From: Hyphomicrobiales bacterium
GTDB lineage: Bacteria; Pseudomonadota; Alphaproteobacteria; Rhizobiales; JAJFHC01
Length of the DNA: 15,029 nucleotides
Direction: 5' to 3'
Assembly: GCA_021775835.1 (NCBI GenBank)
Contig: JAJFHC010000140.1
Location: 1 to 15,029, forward strand
The position numbers and the translations under genes are program-made. Within the stretch, counting starts at the first letter, position 1. Every line of letters starts with the position of its first letter. The notes beneath the pieces are model-generated. The model ran no database searches and was not told where the DNA came from. It worked only from the letters and a program-made list of their open reading frames with translations. This document shows, piece after piece, positions 1 through 6,885 of the stretch.

Positions 1-405
1 AGCGCCACCGACGCCCTTGATCATGTTTTCCCCAAGTCCTGCAAAAACCGCGCTGCGCACGCGGGCCCCGTGGTTGATCGCCAAAAAGGCGCTGATCCGC
101 GCACCCATGGAATACCCCATCACGTCGCATTGCTCGATGCCGAGATGATCCAGCAACCGCGCCGCATCGTCGGCCATGAGAGGTGCGCCATAGGCTTCCG
201 GGTCATAAAGTTTGGCGCTTTCTCCGTGGCCACGGTTATCGACGGCGATGACCCTCCAGCCTTCGCGTTCCAGAAACCGCACCCATCCGGTATCGACCCA
301 GTTTACACGCCGGTTCGACGCAAAACCGTGGATCAGGAGAATCGGTTCGCCACTGCCGGTTTCTTCATAGGCGATCTCCACACCCTGGGAATCAAATACC
401 GGCAT
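1..405 (-). CDS. alpha/beta hydrolase, N-terminal part (cut by window edge)
   Basis: Only the first 135 codons lie in the window; the C-terminal part, with the catalytic acid and histidine, is beyond the left edge. The ATG at 405-403 is preceded by an AGAGG ribosome-binding site about 7 nt upstream. Visible hallmarks are an oxyanion-hole region LIHGFASN (about residues 23-30), the strand-turn VIAVDNRGHGES (about 55-66) and a nucleophile elbow GYSMGA (about 99-104) with the presumed catalytic serine. These place it in the alpha/beta hydrolase fold (COG0596-like). The family covers esterases, lactonases, C-C hydrolases and haloperoxidase-like proteins, so the substrate cannot be told. It diverges from the zinc-finger/monooxygenase pair. 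A TAGAAT -10-like hexamer lies at 426-421 on this strand without a well-spaced -35. The fold is secure; the function is open. Confidence 0.9.
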   Translation of the reverse strand, partial: MPVFDSQGVEIAYEETGSGEPILLIHGFASNRRVNWVDTGWVRFLEREGWRVIAVDNRGHGESAKLYDPEAYGAPLMADDAARLLDHLGIEQCDVMGYSMGARISAFLAINHGARVRSAVFAGLGENMIKGVGGA

Positions 406-443
406 GTGTAACCTCTTGAAATTCTATTGATGGAACAAAGTCG

Positions 444-472
444 TTGGGCAAGGTTTCGTCACTTTCTAACAT
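444..472 (+). promoter_or_regulatory. weak candidate promoter for the zinc-finger/monooxygenase pair
   Basis: A TTGGGC hexamer (444-449) is followed after 17 nt by TAACAT (467-472). Spacing is ideal but the -35 matches only its first three bases, so this is tentative. It lies in the 231-nt divergent gap between the alpha/beta hydrolase and the zinc-finger gene. No other clear signal was found there apart from a short CGATT/AATCG inverted repeat at 482-497. Confidence 0.22.
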
Positions 473-636
473 AGCCTCCGGCGATTGAGCAAAATCGATT
501 CACGGGAAATCAGAACCAGACAAAACGACGCTCACGGCATGCTTTCCTTCAAGTCGCACCAAGGTTATGGTACGCGCGAACATGGCGGGTCGAGAGGGGC
601 CTGCTTACAAGGTGACATCCAGGAGCAAGAAGAGCG

Positions 637-885
637 ATGGCGGACAAGGGCGTTCCAAAATTTCGCAACGATGTCGGCACCAGCCGCATCGAAATCGGTG
701 CAAAAACGTTTGAGTGCACGGGGGCGACCGCTCCATATGACCACCCGCACATTTTTCTGGACATGGGCGACGACCACGAAATTGTCTGCCCGTATTGCTC
801 GACCCTGTTTGTTCACAAGGGTGAACTGGGCACGTTCGAAGCGGAACCGGCCGCGTGTGCCTATGCACCGGGCGAACCGGTCTGA
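637..885 (+). CDS. CHCC zinc-finger domain protein (NDUFS6-like)
   Basis: This 82-residue protein has Cys27, His36/His38, Cys51 and Cys54, the spacing of the zf-CHCC domain (PF10276). The same fold occurs in the mitochondrial complex I accessory subunit NDUFS6 and in small alphaproteobacterial proteins. The CPYC knuckle at 51-54 and the preceding HPHIFLDMG stretch are typical. The length fits the family, and the protein is cytosolic with no signal peptide or membrane segment. The start is supported by AGGAG about 11-15 nt upstream with a purine-rich AAGAG between. It lies 51 nt before the monooxygenase on the same strand, so the two are probably co-transcribed. In the family the role is zinc binding linked to complex I assembly or stability; for this copy that is inference. 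Confidence 0.88.
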   Translation: MADKGVPKFRNDVGTSRIEIGAKTFECTGATAPYDHPHIFLDMGDDHEIVCPYCSTLFVHKGELGTFEAEPAACAYAPGEPV

Positions 886-936
886 CGGCGACCAGGATCG
901 ACAATTGCCCAACTGTGCCCGGCACAATTTCCTAAC

Positions 937-2145
937 ATGACCGGACCGCCCCCTCCCCAGGCGCTTTACGACGTGATCATTGCTGGCGCGGGTATTGGAG
1001 GCCTATGCGCATCGTTCTGTCTGTCCCGCAAGGGCTTCCGCGTGCTGGTCCTTGAACGCGGCGACACTCCGCTTGAAGTCGGCGCCGGCATACAACTTGG
1101 TCCGAATGCAACCCGTGTATTGCGCGACCTGGAGATCCTCGACCACCTCCTGCCCCACGCCGTCAGTCCCGACGCCATTGCGGTTAGAGATGGATTGACC
1201 GGCCGGAGGCTGGCCCGTATCCCGCTTTCCGAATATGCCCTGAGGCGCTACGGCGCGCCCTATCTCGTCATCCACCGCGCCGATCTCCACCGCACATTGT
1301 ATGGGCTTGTGGAAGCTCAGTCCCGTACGGAAATCCTGCACGGCGCTGATGTTCGGAATTTCACGGAGGCGCCCGAACATGTCGATGTCCATCTGGCCGA
1401 CGGCTCGACCCATTCAGGCCGGATATTGATAGGTGCCGACGGTCTGCGTTCAGCGGTCCGCCGCAAGCTGCTCAATGATGGGCCGGGCACGCCCACCGGT
1501 GAAATTGCCTGGCGCAGTCTGGTACCCATGGAGGCCGTCGAGGGCAACTTCGCACACACCGAAACCGGCCTCTGGATTGCCCCCGGCGGGCATGTAGTTC
1601 ATTACCCGGTGCGCGCCAGGAAAGCGCTCAACATCGTTGCCATTAGCACTGGAGAGACCGAAGAGCGCGGCTGGTCGGCTGAAGGAGACCCGGAAGACCT
1701 CAAAGCACGGTTTTCAGCCTGGGCGCCGCAGGTTCGCGAACTTCTCGAGCGCGCCGAGGAATGGCGCTTCTGGCCCCTTTTCGACCGGCCTCCAAGCCAT
1801 CACTGGGGCCGCCACCGTATAACCTTGTTGGGGGATGCAGCCCATCCCATGCTGCCCTATCTGGCACAGGGCGGTGCCATGGCCATCGAGGACGCCCATG
1901 TCCTGGCCGGATGCCTTGCCGATAACCTCGCATCGCCGGAGTCCGCCCTCGAAACCTATGAAATCAAGCGCCGGGATCGGACAGCCCGGGTCCAGGCCGC
2001 CTCGCGGGAGAACGCCCGCACGTTTCATGCCGATGGGGGGTACCGGTTTGCCCGGAACACGGTCCTGGGATTGCTCGACCGCATTGCTCCAGGCCGCGCC
2101 CTCGCCCGCTATGACTGGCTCTACGGACATGATGTGACCGGATAA
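937..2145 (+). CDS. FAD-dependent monooxygenase (salicylate hydroxylase/UbiH-like)
   Basis: This 402-residue protein has the three signatures of single-component flavoprotein monooxygenases (PF01494, COG0654). They are the dinucleotide-binding GAGIGG at 17-22 with the ribose-binding Glu40, the GADG motif at 166-169, and LLGDAAHPM at 297-305, where the GD contacts the FAD ribityl chain. Length and the overall pattern (HRADLH near 113-118, QGGAMAIEDA near 311-320) are typical of class A aromatic hydroxylases such as salicylate 1-monooxygenase and 3-hydroxybenzoate 6-hydroxylase. Such enzymes use NAD(P)H and O2 to hydroxylate an aromatic ring. The substrate is not readable from sequence; a quinone-biosynthesis role is possible but less likely given the salicylate-hydroxylase-like pattern. 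The start has only a weak Shine-Dalgarno sequence. No ring-cleavage genes are adjacent. Confidence 0.92.
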   Translation: MTGPPPPQALYDVIIAGAGIGGLCASFCLSRKGFRVLVLERGDTPLEVGAGIQLGPNATRVLRDLEILDHLLPHAVSPDAIAVRDGLTGRRLARIPLSEYALRRYGAPYLVIHRADLHRTLYGLVEAQSRTEILHGADVRNFTEAPEHVDVHLADGSTHSGRILIGADGLRSAVRRKLLNDGPGTPTGEIAWRSLVPMEAVEGNFAHTETGLWIAPGGHVVHYPVRARKALNIVAISTGETEERGWSAEGDPEDLKARFSAWAPQVRELLERAEEWRFWPLFDRPPSHHWGRHRITLLGDAAHPMLPYLAQGGAMAIEDAHVLAGCLADNLASPESALETYEIKRRDRTARVQAASRENARTFHADGGYRFARNTVLGLLDRIAPGRALARYDWLYGHDVTG

Positions 2146-2187
2146 ACGAAACAGCCATTGCAACGTGTGTTCCTGGATGTCGAGAAT

Positions 2188-2204
2188 ACGGCAATCGTTG
2201 CCGT
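2188..2204. terminator. hairpin between convergent genes, possible bidirectional terminator
   Basis: A perfect 7-bp inverted repeat, ACGGCAA and TTGCCGT, flanks a 3-nt TCG loop in the 81-nt gap between the convergent monooxygenase and CoA-transferase genes. Position and stem suit transcription end or readthrough blocking. No T-tract follows on either strand, so intrinsic termination is not proven. Confidence 0.4.
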
Positions 2205-2226
2205 GAGGCCGCGAACAGCCCGGCCG

Positions 2227-3381
2227 TTATCCGGATATGCGCTCAACATCCGCTTCGCCATAGCCCAGTTCCGTCAGCACTTCGGCTGTGTGTTGTCCAA
2301 GCTCCGGCGCGGCAGTCTCGGTCACATCCTTGTCGGCAATCGGGTTACGGGCAAACTGCATTGCACGGCCATTCTGCGTCTTCACTTCGGAAAAGGCGCT
2401 GTATTCCGAACTGAGCGGATTTTCCGCAATGCTGGCGACATTTTCGATCGCTGAGCATGGAATACGGTTCTCCACCATCAAGTCCAGCCAGTACTGCGCC
2501 GGTTGCCGACGAAGATGCTCACCGAGGACTTCATCAAGCGCATCACGGTTCTCCAGGCGAGGTTCGTCATCGGAGAACCTGGGATCATCGATCAGGTCGG
2601 GACGGCCGACGGTCCTGCAGAAATGTGGCCAGTCCTTGTTGCTCCCCAGCCCGATGACGATGTCCCGATCGGCTGTTGGGTACGGCTCGAACGGCGTCAT
2701 GGAGGGATGGCGCGATCCAATCGGTTCGGCCACAATGCCGGCGTTGAGATAGCGCGCGAAGGCGTTTTCCAGGCACACCCACTGACAGGCCAGCATCGAG
2801 ACATCGAGCGGTCCGGCAGGCATTTCATCGTGAACATCGCGACTATGGAGGCGCTCCAGAATGCCTATGGTCGTGAACAGCGCAGCGGATATGTCGCCGA
2901 CGGAAAAGCCAACTCGTGTGCTTGGTCCACCCATCGGTCCGTTGATGCTCATCATGCCGCTCATGGCCTGGACAACGATGTCATAGGCCGGACGCGAAGA
3001 CAGGGATCCGGTTTGTCCGAAGCCGCTGATGGATGCACAAATCAGCCTTGGATTGATCCGCGTGAGCTCTGCATCGCTGCATCCAAGCCGGTCCCTGACG
3101 CCGGGCCGCATGTTTTCCACAAAGACATCCGCTGTCGCCAGCAGCCGGTGCAATGCTTCCTTACCGCCGTCGGTTTTGAGATCGAGTGCAACCGAACGCT
3201 TGTTTCTGTTGAGCGAGGCAAAGTAAAGGCTGATCCCATCCTCAAAAGGCGATGTTGTCCGGGCGATATCCCCGTTCGGATTTTCCACCTTGATGACATC
3301 TGCGCCAAGAGTGGACAGGAGCCAAGTGCAGAACGGGCCTGACAACACGCTGGTCATGTCGACAACGCGGATACCCTTCAT
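2227..3381 (-). CDS. CaiB/BaiF family III CoA-transferase
   Basis: This 384-residue protein matches family III CoA-transferases (PF02515): an N-terminal GIRVVDMTSVLSGPFCTW, the LGADVIKVENPNGD stretch near 26-38, the LDLKTDGG motif near 67-73, and the catalytic aspartate expected in VGDISAAL (Asp163). Such enzymes move CoA from an acyl-CoA to a free carboxylic acid through an aspartyl-CoA thioester. The ATG at 3381 is chosen because AGGGGAGA lies about 6 nt upstream; an in-frame TTG at 3399 would place that site inside the gene. The ATG overlaps the TGA of a small upstream ORF (ATGA). BKACE lies just upstream on the same strand, so it may activate the substrate or product of BKACE chemistry. 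The exact CoA donor and acceptor are unknown; it could also be a racemase-like family member. Confidence 0.92.
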   Translation of the reverse strand: MKGIRVVDMTSVLSGPFCTWLLSTLGADVIKVENPNGDIARTTSPFEDGISLYFASLNRNKRSVALDLKTDGGKEALHRLLATADVFVENMRPGVRDRLGCSDAELTRINPRLICASISGFGQTGSLSSRPAYDIVVQAMSGMMSINGPMGGPSTRVGFSVGDISAALFTTIGILERLHSRDVHDEMPAGPLDVSMLACQWVCLENAFARYLNAGIVAEPIGSRHPSMTPFEPYPTADRDIVIGLGSNKDWPHFCRTVGRPDLIDDPRFSDDEPRLENRDALDEVLGEHLRRQPAQYWLDLMVENRIPCSAIENVASIAENPLSSEYSAFSEVKTQNGRAMQFARNPIADKDVTETAAPELGQHTAEVLTELGYGEADVERISG

Positions 3382-3650
3382 TTTGTATCTCCCCTGCAAA
3401 TCCGTTTAATGGCCGCCCATTGTTCCCGTTCGTTAGCGAAGAACGTCCTTTTGGCTTTATACACGCCGGCAATCGCGCTGAGAGTATCAGTTTCCAAACT
3501 TGAAACTTCCTTCCAATGCCCTTCGGCATCCCATGAAGTCGACCTCCCCTCAGCGTTGATGCCTACACCGACTTCTCCCGGCAAGGCCTGAACACGATCC
3601 GTCAACAATCCCGGCGTCCTGGTATCTAATGGGGACAATTGTTGTATCAT
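3378..3650 (-). CDS. small hypothetical ORF between BKACE and CoA-transferase (uncertain)
   Basis: This ORF of 90 codons fills most of the 310-nt gap between the BKACE stop and the CoA-transferase start. Its TGA overlaps the CoA-transferase ATG as ATGA, the layout of translational coupling. The C-terminal half looks protein-like, with a charged-aromatic helix-like segment (SSLETDTLSAIAGVYKAKR then FFANEREQWAAIKRIC). I recognise no family. Against it: no good Shine-Dalgarno before the ATG at 3650 or the in-frame GTG at 3656, and third-position GC is only about half, clearly below the neighbours. It may be a real accessory protein, a decayed remnant, or chance. Confidence 0.35.
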   Translation of the reverse strand: MIQQLSPLDTRTPGLLTDRVQALPGEVGVGINAEGRSTSWDAEGHWKEVSSLETDTLSAIAGVYKAKRTFFANEREQWAAIKRICRGDTK

Positions 3651-3691
3651 CGCCACGGGTGAGCATCCCGCAGAACTCTCTACGCGGCCGT

Positions 3692-4522
3692 CTACTGCGA
3701 CGCATCCTTCAAGAACCGGGAAGCCTGAACCGTCGTCATGACGGAGCCACCTTGCGACCGAATGCAGTCGGCCGCCTGAGCAACCAGGTCGGCGTTGGAG
3801 TCTGCCAGCGATCCGTCGGGCAGATGCAGGTTGTTCTCAAAGCCCACACGGACATGACCGCCGTGTTTGACGGCTGCTTCGACACACGCAAGTTCGCGGC
3901 TGCCGAAGGCGCACATGGCCCAGGGGAAATCCTCATCACCCCGCGCTTCGAGAAAGGCGTCGAGATCCTGTGGATCAGACTGCTGGTTTTCCGAATACCG
4001 GCCAAGGACAAACAGCGCAAAGGGCCGCTCGAATGGAATTATGCCGCGCTTTCTGAGGTCAATGAACCGGCGCACATCCTCTGCGGAGTAGAGGATGAAC
4101 TGGGGCGATATTGCTTCTTCCTTCATCCAGTTGAAGAACTTCCGCGCGTGTTCCTCGTCGCTGCCTTCGGGAACCAGTTCGTTGAGGCCCAGCGAAACCG
4201 CTTCCGGGCGCACCCGCCAGACCATGTCCATCTGTTCCTGGGTCGTGTAGATCCCGCAGGCCTCGCTGGTGACCTGGGGCACGATGTCATCGCCAACTTT
4301 CGTCTGCAGTGCGTCGAGAGCTATCTTGTAACAATCCGGGTTGATCGTATGACCGGCATCGTTGTTTCGGACATGGAGATGCAGAACGCTCGCCCCTGCT
4401 TCGGCGCATTCCTGGGCGGCCACACACACCTCGCCCGGTGTTATGGGCAAATTGGGGTGGTCTTGCTTGCCGCGCCGGGCACCGTTAGGTGCCACCATGA
4501 TCATGATAGGACATGCTGTCAT
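3692..4522 (-). CDS. beta-keto acid cleavage enzyme (BKACE, DUF849)
   Basis: This 276-residue protein has the full BKACE pattern (PF05853; founding member Kce, 3-keto-5-aminohexanoate cleavage enzyme). It opens with an N-terminal strand IMIMVAPNGARRGK, followed by the zinc-binding HxH in VLHLHVR (His48, His50), then TSEACG, ILYSAEDV and VRVGFENN with the expected third zinc ligand Glu229. The family is a zinc TIM barrel that condenses a beta-keto acid with acetyl-CoA and releases acetoacetate plus a new CoA ester. Length equals the family norm. The start at 4522 has GGAG about 11 nt upstream. The CoA-transferase lies downstream on the same strand, consistent with a degradative route producing or consuming CoA esters. 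BKACE substrates vary (carnitine-derived dehydrocarnitine, 3-keto-5-aminohexanoate, beta-ketoadipate and others), and the specificity here is unresolved. Confidence 0.93.
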   Translation of the reverse strand: MTACPIMIMVAPNGARRGKQDHPNLPITPGEVCVAAQECAEAGASVLHLHVRNNDAGHTINPDCYKIALDALQTKVGDDIVPQVTSEACGIYTTQEQMDMVWRVRPEAVSLGLNELVPEGSDEEHARKFFNWMKEEAISPQFILYSAEDVRRFIDLRKRGIIPFERPFALFVLGRYSENQQSDPQDLDAFLEARGDEDFPWAMCAFGSRELACVEAAVKHGGHVRVGFENNLHLPDGSLADSNADLVAQAADCIRSQGGSVMTTVQASRFLKDASQ

Positions 4523-4759
4523 TGCCGGTCAGACTCCAGATATACCGGGCTTTCTAACGTGTTGCGACACAGAATAGTTCCCCCAAGACGCCGGATCATC
4601 CGCCCTCGGTCGATTTTCCAGCCCCCCGACAATGGCCCAACGCGCCCTGTGCCGCAAGACCACGGCCTCCACACGATTGATCACGTGAGTGTTACGCCAG
4701 AACGTCCAATCGACCGCCGGCCACCCTAATGGCGACGAAGACAATGAGACACAAGAAGG
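4523..4759. other. intergenic gap upstream of BKACE
   Basis: No convincing gene lies here. A 71-codon minus-strand frame (4529-4744) lacks a ribosome-binding site and any recognisable pattern. A TATATC hexamer about 24 nt before the BKACE ATG could be a -10 element, but no good -35 is correctly spaced. The stretch separates gpt from the BKACE/CoA-transferase unit and may hold its promoter. Confidence 0.4.
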
Positions 4760-5263
4760 CTAAACCTCCGCGCCATCCTTGATTGGTGGTGCAAATTGGA
4801 GGCTCATGTCCCACGGCAGGTAGATCCAGGTATCCTGACTGACGCCTGTGACAAACGTGTCAACCAGCGGCCTGCCCGCCGGTTTGGCATAGACAGTCGC
4901 AAAATGCGCCTTTGGCAGAAGATCGCGAACGATACGGGCTGTCTTGCCGGTATCGACCAGGTCATCGACGATCAGCACGCCGGCACCCTCGCCGCCACCG
5001 ATATTCGTGATCTCGTCCGATACGCCCTTCAAAACAGAGATATCGCCCTGGTCCTTGTAGTCGTAGGACGCCACACAAACCGTCTCAATCTTGCGGATGC
5101 CCAGTTCCCGGGCAACGATCGCGGCCGGCACAAGCCCGCCCCTGGTAATCGAGACGATCGCCTCCCAGTTACCTTCCCCGGACAGCCGCCACGCCAGCGC
5201 CCTCGCGTCACGATGCATCTGGTCCCAGGAAACCGGGTAACCCTTTTGATAACGATCTTCCAT
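4760..5263 (-). CDS. gpt: xanthine-guanine phosphoribosyltransferase
   Basis: This 167-residue type I phosphoribosyltransferase salvages guanine and xanthine (and hypoxanthine weakly) by joining them to PRPP to give nucleotides and pyrophosphate in the cytosol. The PRPP-binding motif [15 protein letters not shown] lies at about 95-109 with the paired acidic residues DD. The [10 protein letters not shown] segment (about 38-47) is the conserved cis-peptide loop, and the C-terminal WIYLPWDM supplies the purine-stacking aromatic typical of Gpt. The protein is slightly longer than the 152-residue E. coli enzyme, as is usual in alphaproteobacteria. The start is fixed by AGGGGAAGG roughly 11-19 nt before the ATG. 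It sits 86 nt downstream of the HTH-methyltransferase and may be co-transcribed with it. Confidence 0.95.
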   Translation of the reverse strand: MEDRYQKGYPVSWDQMHRDARALAWRLSGEGNWEAIVSITRGGLVPAAIVARELGIRKIETVCVASYDYKDQGDISVLKGVSDEITNIGGGEGAGVLIVDDLVDTGKTARIVRDLLPKAHFATVYAKPAGRPLVDTFVTGVSQDTWIYLPWDMSLQFAPPIKDGAEV

Positions 5264-5349
5264 GGCCGGTCAGCCTTCCCCTGTTTTTGAATGCGTTGGT
5301 ATGCATGGAATGCCGCAATCAAACGCACAAGGCAAGACTCCAGGAACGG

Positions 5350-6768
5350 TTAGACACGTCGCCTGGACACAACGAATGACTCATCAAAGAACCAAAGGCC
5401 GCCTCGCTCTGCAAGGACTTCACGGGTGGCATCCAGATAGGCCCCGTCAACCATGGCCTCTTCCAGCCGGACATCTTCAATTTGGGCCACGTAGATCGCG
5501 GCATTCCAAGCGGCGAGAAGCGTCGACGTGCCAATCCCGTGGCGGTCAATCTCCGACGGCAGCGTATGCATGTCGTAGCGCAAAAGTGCCTTCTGGTCCG
5601 AATAGGCCTTATAGGTCAGATCGCGATGAGTGCTGCCGATCTTCTGCTTCAGCACCTTGAGAAGCGTGTGCCGGTCGGTCTGGAACGGTTCTTCTCCCGG
5701 CCAGATTTTCTGAACAATTTCAAGCCCCGGATCATTTCCGTGGGAATGAACACCAACCAACCGCCCGCCCGGCCCGAGCGCCTTTGCGAGCGGTGCGATG
5801 ATCTTTTCAACCTTGAACTCGACTGGCATGCGCGCCCGGTAGGGTTGTGAGGCAACGACAAGATCGTAGTCGGCGCGGGCAAAGCCAGGACGCGGGATGA
5901 CTTGATCAAGCAGGAACTTGTGATCTTCCCTGTAGAGCACGAGCACGGAAGGACGGACATAGAGCGGGTTGCCGGTCTTCTCGCTTGAGCGCACTTGCCA
6001 TCCGTCCGCCAGTGTCGACTGGAGGTCGGTAATCTGAGTCTCGAATTCATGGGCCGTGTCGCCGGACAAGGGAACCTCGATCCAGTTAAGCGCCGCCGCA
6101 GACTGGACTGAACCGGGCGAAAGCCAGGGTGATTCGGTGTAATAGAGATTGGTAACCACCAATACAGTGGCCGGATGTTCATGAAATCGGTCGGGCATTT
6201 TCTCCAAGCCCAGGCGTACATCCTCTAGACTGACTTCCTTGCCGACGATGTAGAAGGGAAATGTCGGAAACCGGCAGTGCATCTGGCGCATCAACCTCGT
6301 CAGCACCGTCCCATCCCCCATGCCCGCATCGTAAACCCGCACCGCCGGCGGTCTGGGGTGAATCCGCGCCAGTTCTTCTCCAACTCGGTCAGCCACCACC
6401 CACTTTTCGCCGCAGGTGTTCACAAACAGAAGGTACTTCTGCCGATTGTCATAGAACCGGAAAGCTGCTTGCCCGGTACCGTCTGATTTCTGGCCTTCAG
6501 AGTCTCCGGTCTTCTTCGCAGACTTCTTCGGGGGCGCCAGTGCAGTTTTTTGGTCTGTCACCGCCTGCGTTGCACGATTGTCTTCGTTGTCCGCAATGTA
6601 TTGCCGAACCCGCTCCACCGTCGCTGTCGTCACGCGTTTGCCCTGACGCAGGCGGCCCACGAACTTGCCGTCATTCACCGCTTCACGTCCAAACGTGGTG
6701 GCGGCCATGTTCGATGCCTTGCAAAAGGCGTTGATTTCTTCAAGCAGAGATTCCTGCACCGTAGACAT
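5350..6768 (-). CDS. SAM-dependent methyltransferase-like protein with N-terminal HTH
   Basis: This 472-residue protein has three parts. Residues about 10-61 look like a small helix-turn-helix of the kind found in alphaproteobacterial proteins (TFGREAVNDGKFVGRLRQGK, then VTTATVERVRQYI). Residues about 65-100 are a lysine-rich, low-complexity linker. The rest is a class I Rossmann methyltransferase-like domain with motif I YDAGMGDGT (146-154), an acidic motif in DYDLVVASQPY (300-310) and a LGPGGRLVGVHSHG strand (331-344). The SAM-binding glycines are intact, so activity is likely, but the methyl acceptor is unknown. SQPY resembles NPPY-type catalytic motifs only loosely. The ATG has GAGGGA about 6 nt upstream. 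The upstream gap holds an unusual inverted/direct repeat cluster that the HTH could bind. gpt follows 86 nt downstream. Assignment to the methyltransferase fold is fairly secure; the role is open. Confidence 0.8.
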   Translation of the reverse strand: MSTVQESLLEEINAFCKASNMAATTFGREAVNDGKFVGRLRQGKRVTTATVERVRQYIADNEDNRATQAVTDQKTALAPPKKSAKKTGDSEGQKSDGTGQAAFRFYDNRQKYLLFVNTCGEKWVVADRVGEELARIHPRPPAVRVYDAGMGDGTVLTRLMRQMHCRFPTFPFYIVGKEVSLEDVRLGLEKMPDRFHEHPATVLVVTNLYYTESPWLSPGSVQSAAALNWIEVPLSGDTAHEFETQITDLQSTLADGWQVRSSEKTGNPLYVRPSVLVLYREDHKFLLDQVIPRPGFARADYDLVVASQPYRARMPVEFKVEKIIAPLAKALGPGGRLVGVHSHGNDPGLEIVQKIWPGEEPFQTDRHTLLKVLKQKIGSTHRDLTYKAYSDQKALLRYDMHTLPSEIDRHGIGTSTLLAAWNAAIYVAQIEDVRLEEAMVDGAYLDATREVLAERGGLWFFDESFVVSRRRV

Positions 6769-6808
6769 GACTATCCCTCATGGCTGTCCATTCAGCTGGC
6801 AACCATGC

Positions 6809-6863
6809 CACAAATTTCAGGGAACACAATCCCACAAAATTCAATTTGTGCATTTGTGGGATT
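6809..6863. promoter_or_regulatory. operator-like cluster of CACAAA/TTTGTG half-sites upstream of the HTH-methyltransferase
   Basis: An 11-bp perfect inverted repeat, AATCCCACAAA (6828-6838) and TTTGTGGGATT (6853-6863), encloses a third half-site TTTGTG (6845-6850). Thus CACAAA-N6-TTTGTG (6833-6850) is a second nested inverted repeat, and ATTTGTG occurs twice with 8-bp spacing (6844 and 6852). A further CACAAA lies at 6809-6814, 24 bp from the one at 6833. All lie 41-95 nt before the methyltransferase ATG, where its promoter must be. A regulator-binding array is the simplest reading; the binder is unknown, though the encoded HTH is a natural candidate. Confidence 0.6.
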
Positions 6864-6885
6864 TGACCCATACATGACCAGACTA

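Noticed and set aside
2503..3342. Plus-strand open frame of 279 codons opposite the CoA-transferase.
   Set aside because: Shadow of a gene with a clear family III CoA-transferase pattern; no motif of its own.
3382..3399. Upstream TTG start (3399) for the CoA-transferase.
   Set aside because: It would place the strong AGGGGAGA ribosome-binding site inside the coding region; the ATG at 3381 fits family N-termini beginning at GIRVVD.
3629..4729. Long plus-strand open frame (366 codons) opposite BKACE.
   Set aside because: It is the complement of a gene with clear BKACE motifs, shows no family pattern of its own, and has low-complexity Arg/His/Pro-rich translation typical of a GC-rich antisense frame.
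4529..4744. Minus-strand 71-codon frame between gpt and BKACE.
   Set aside because: No Shine-Dalgarno, no family pattern, and it is likelier to be the BKACE leader/promoter region.
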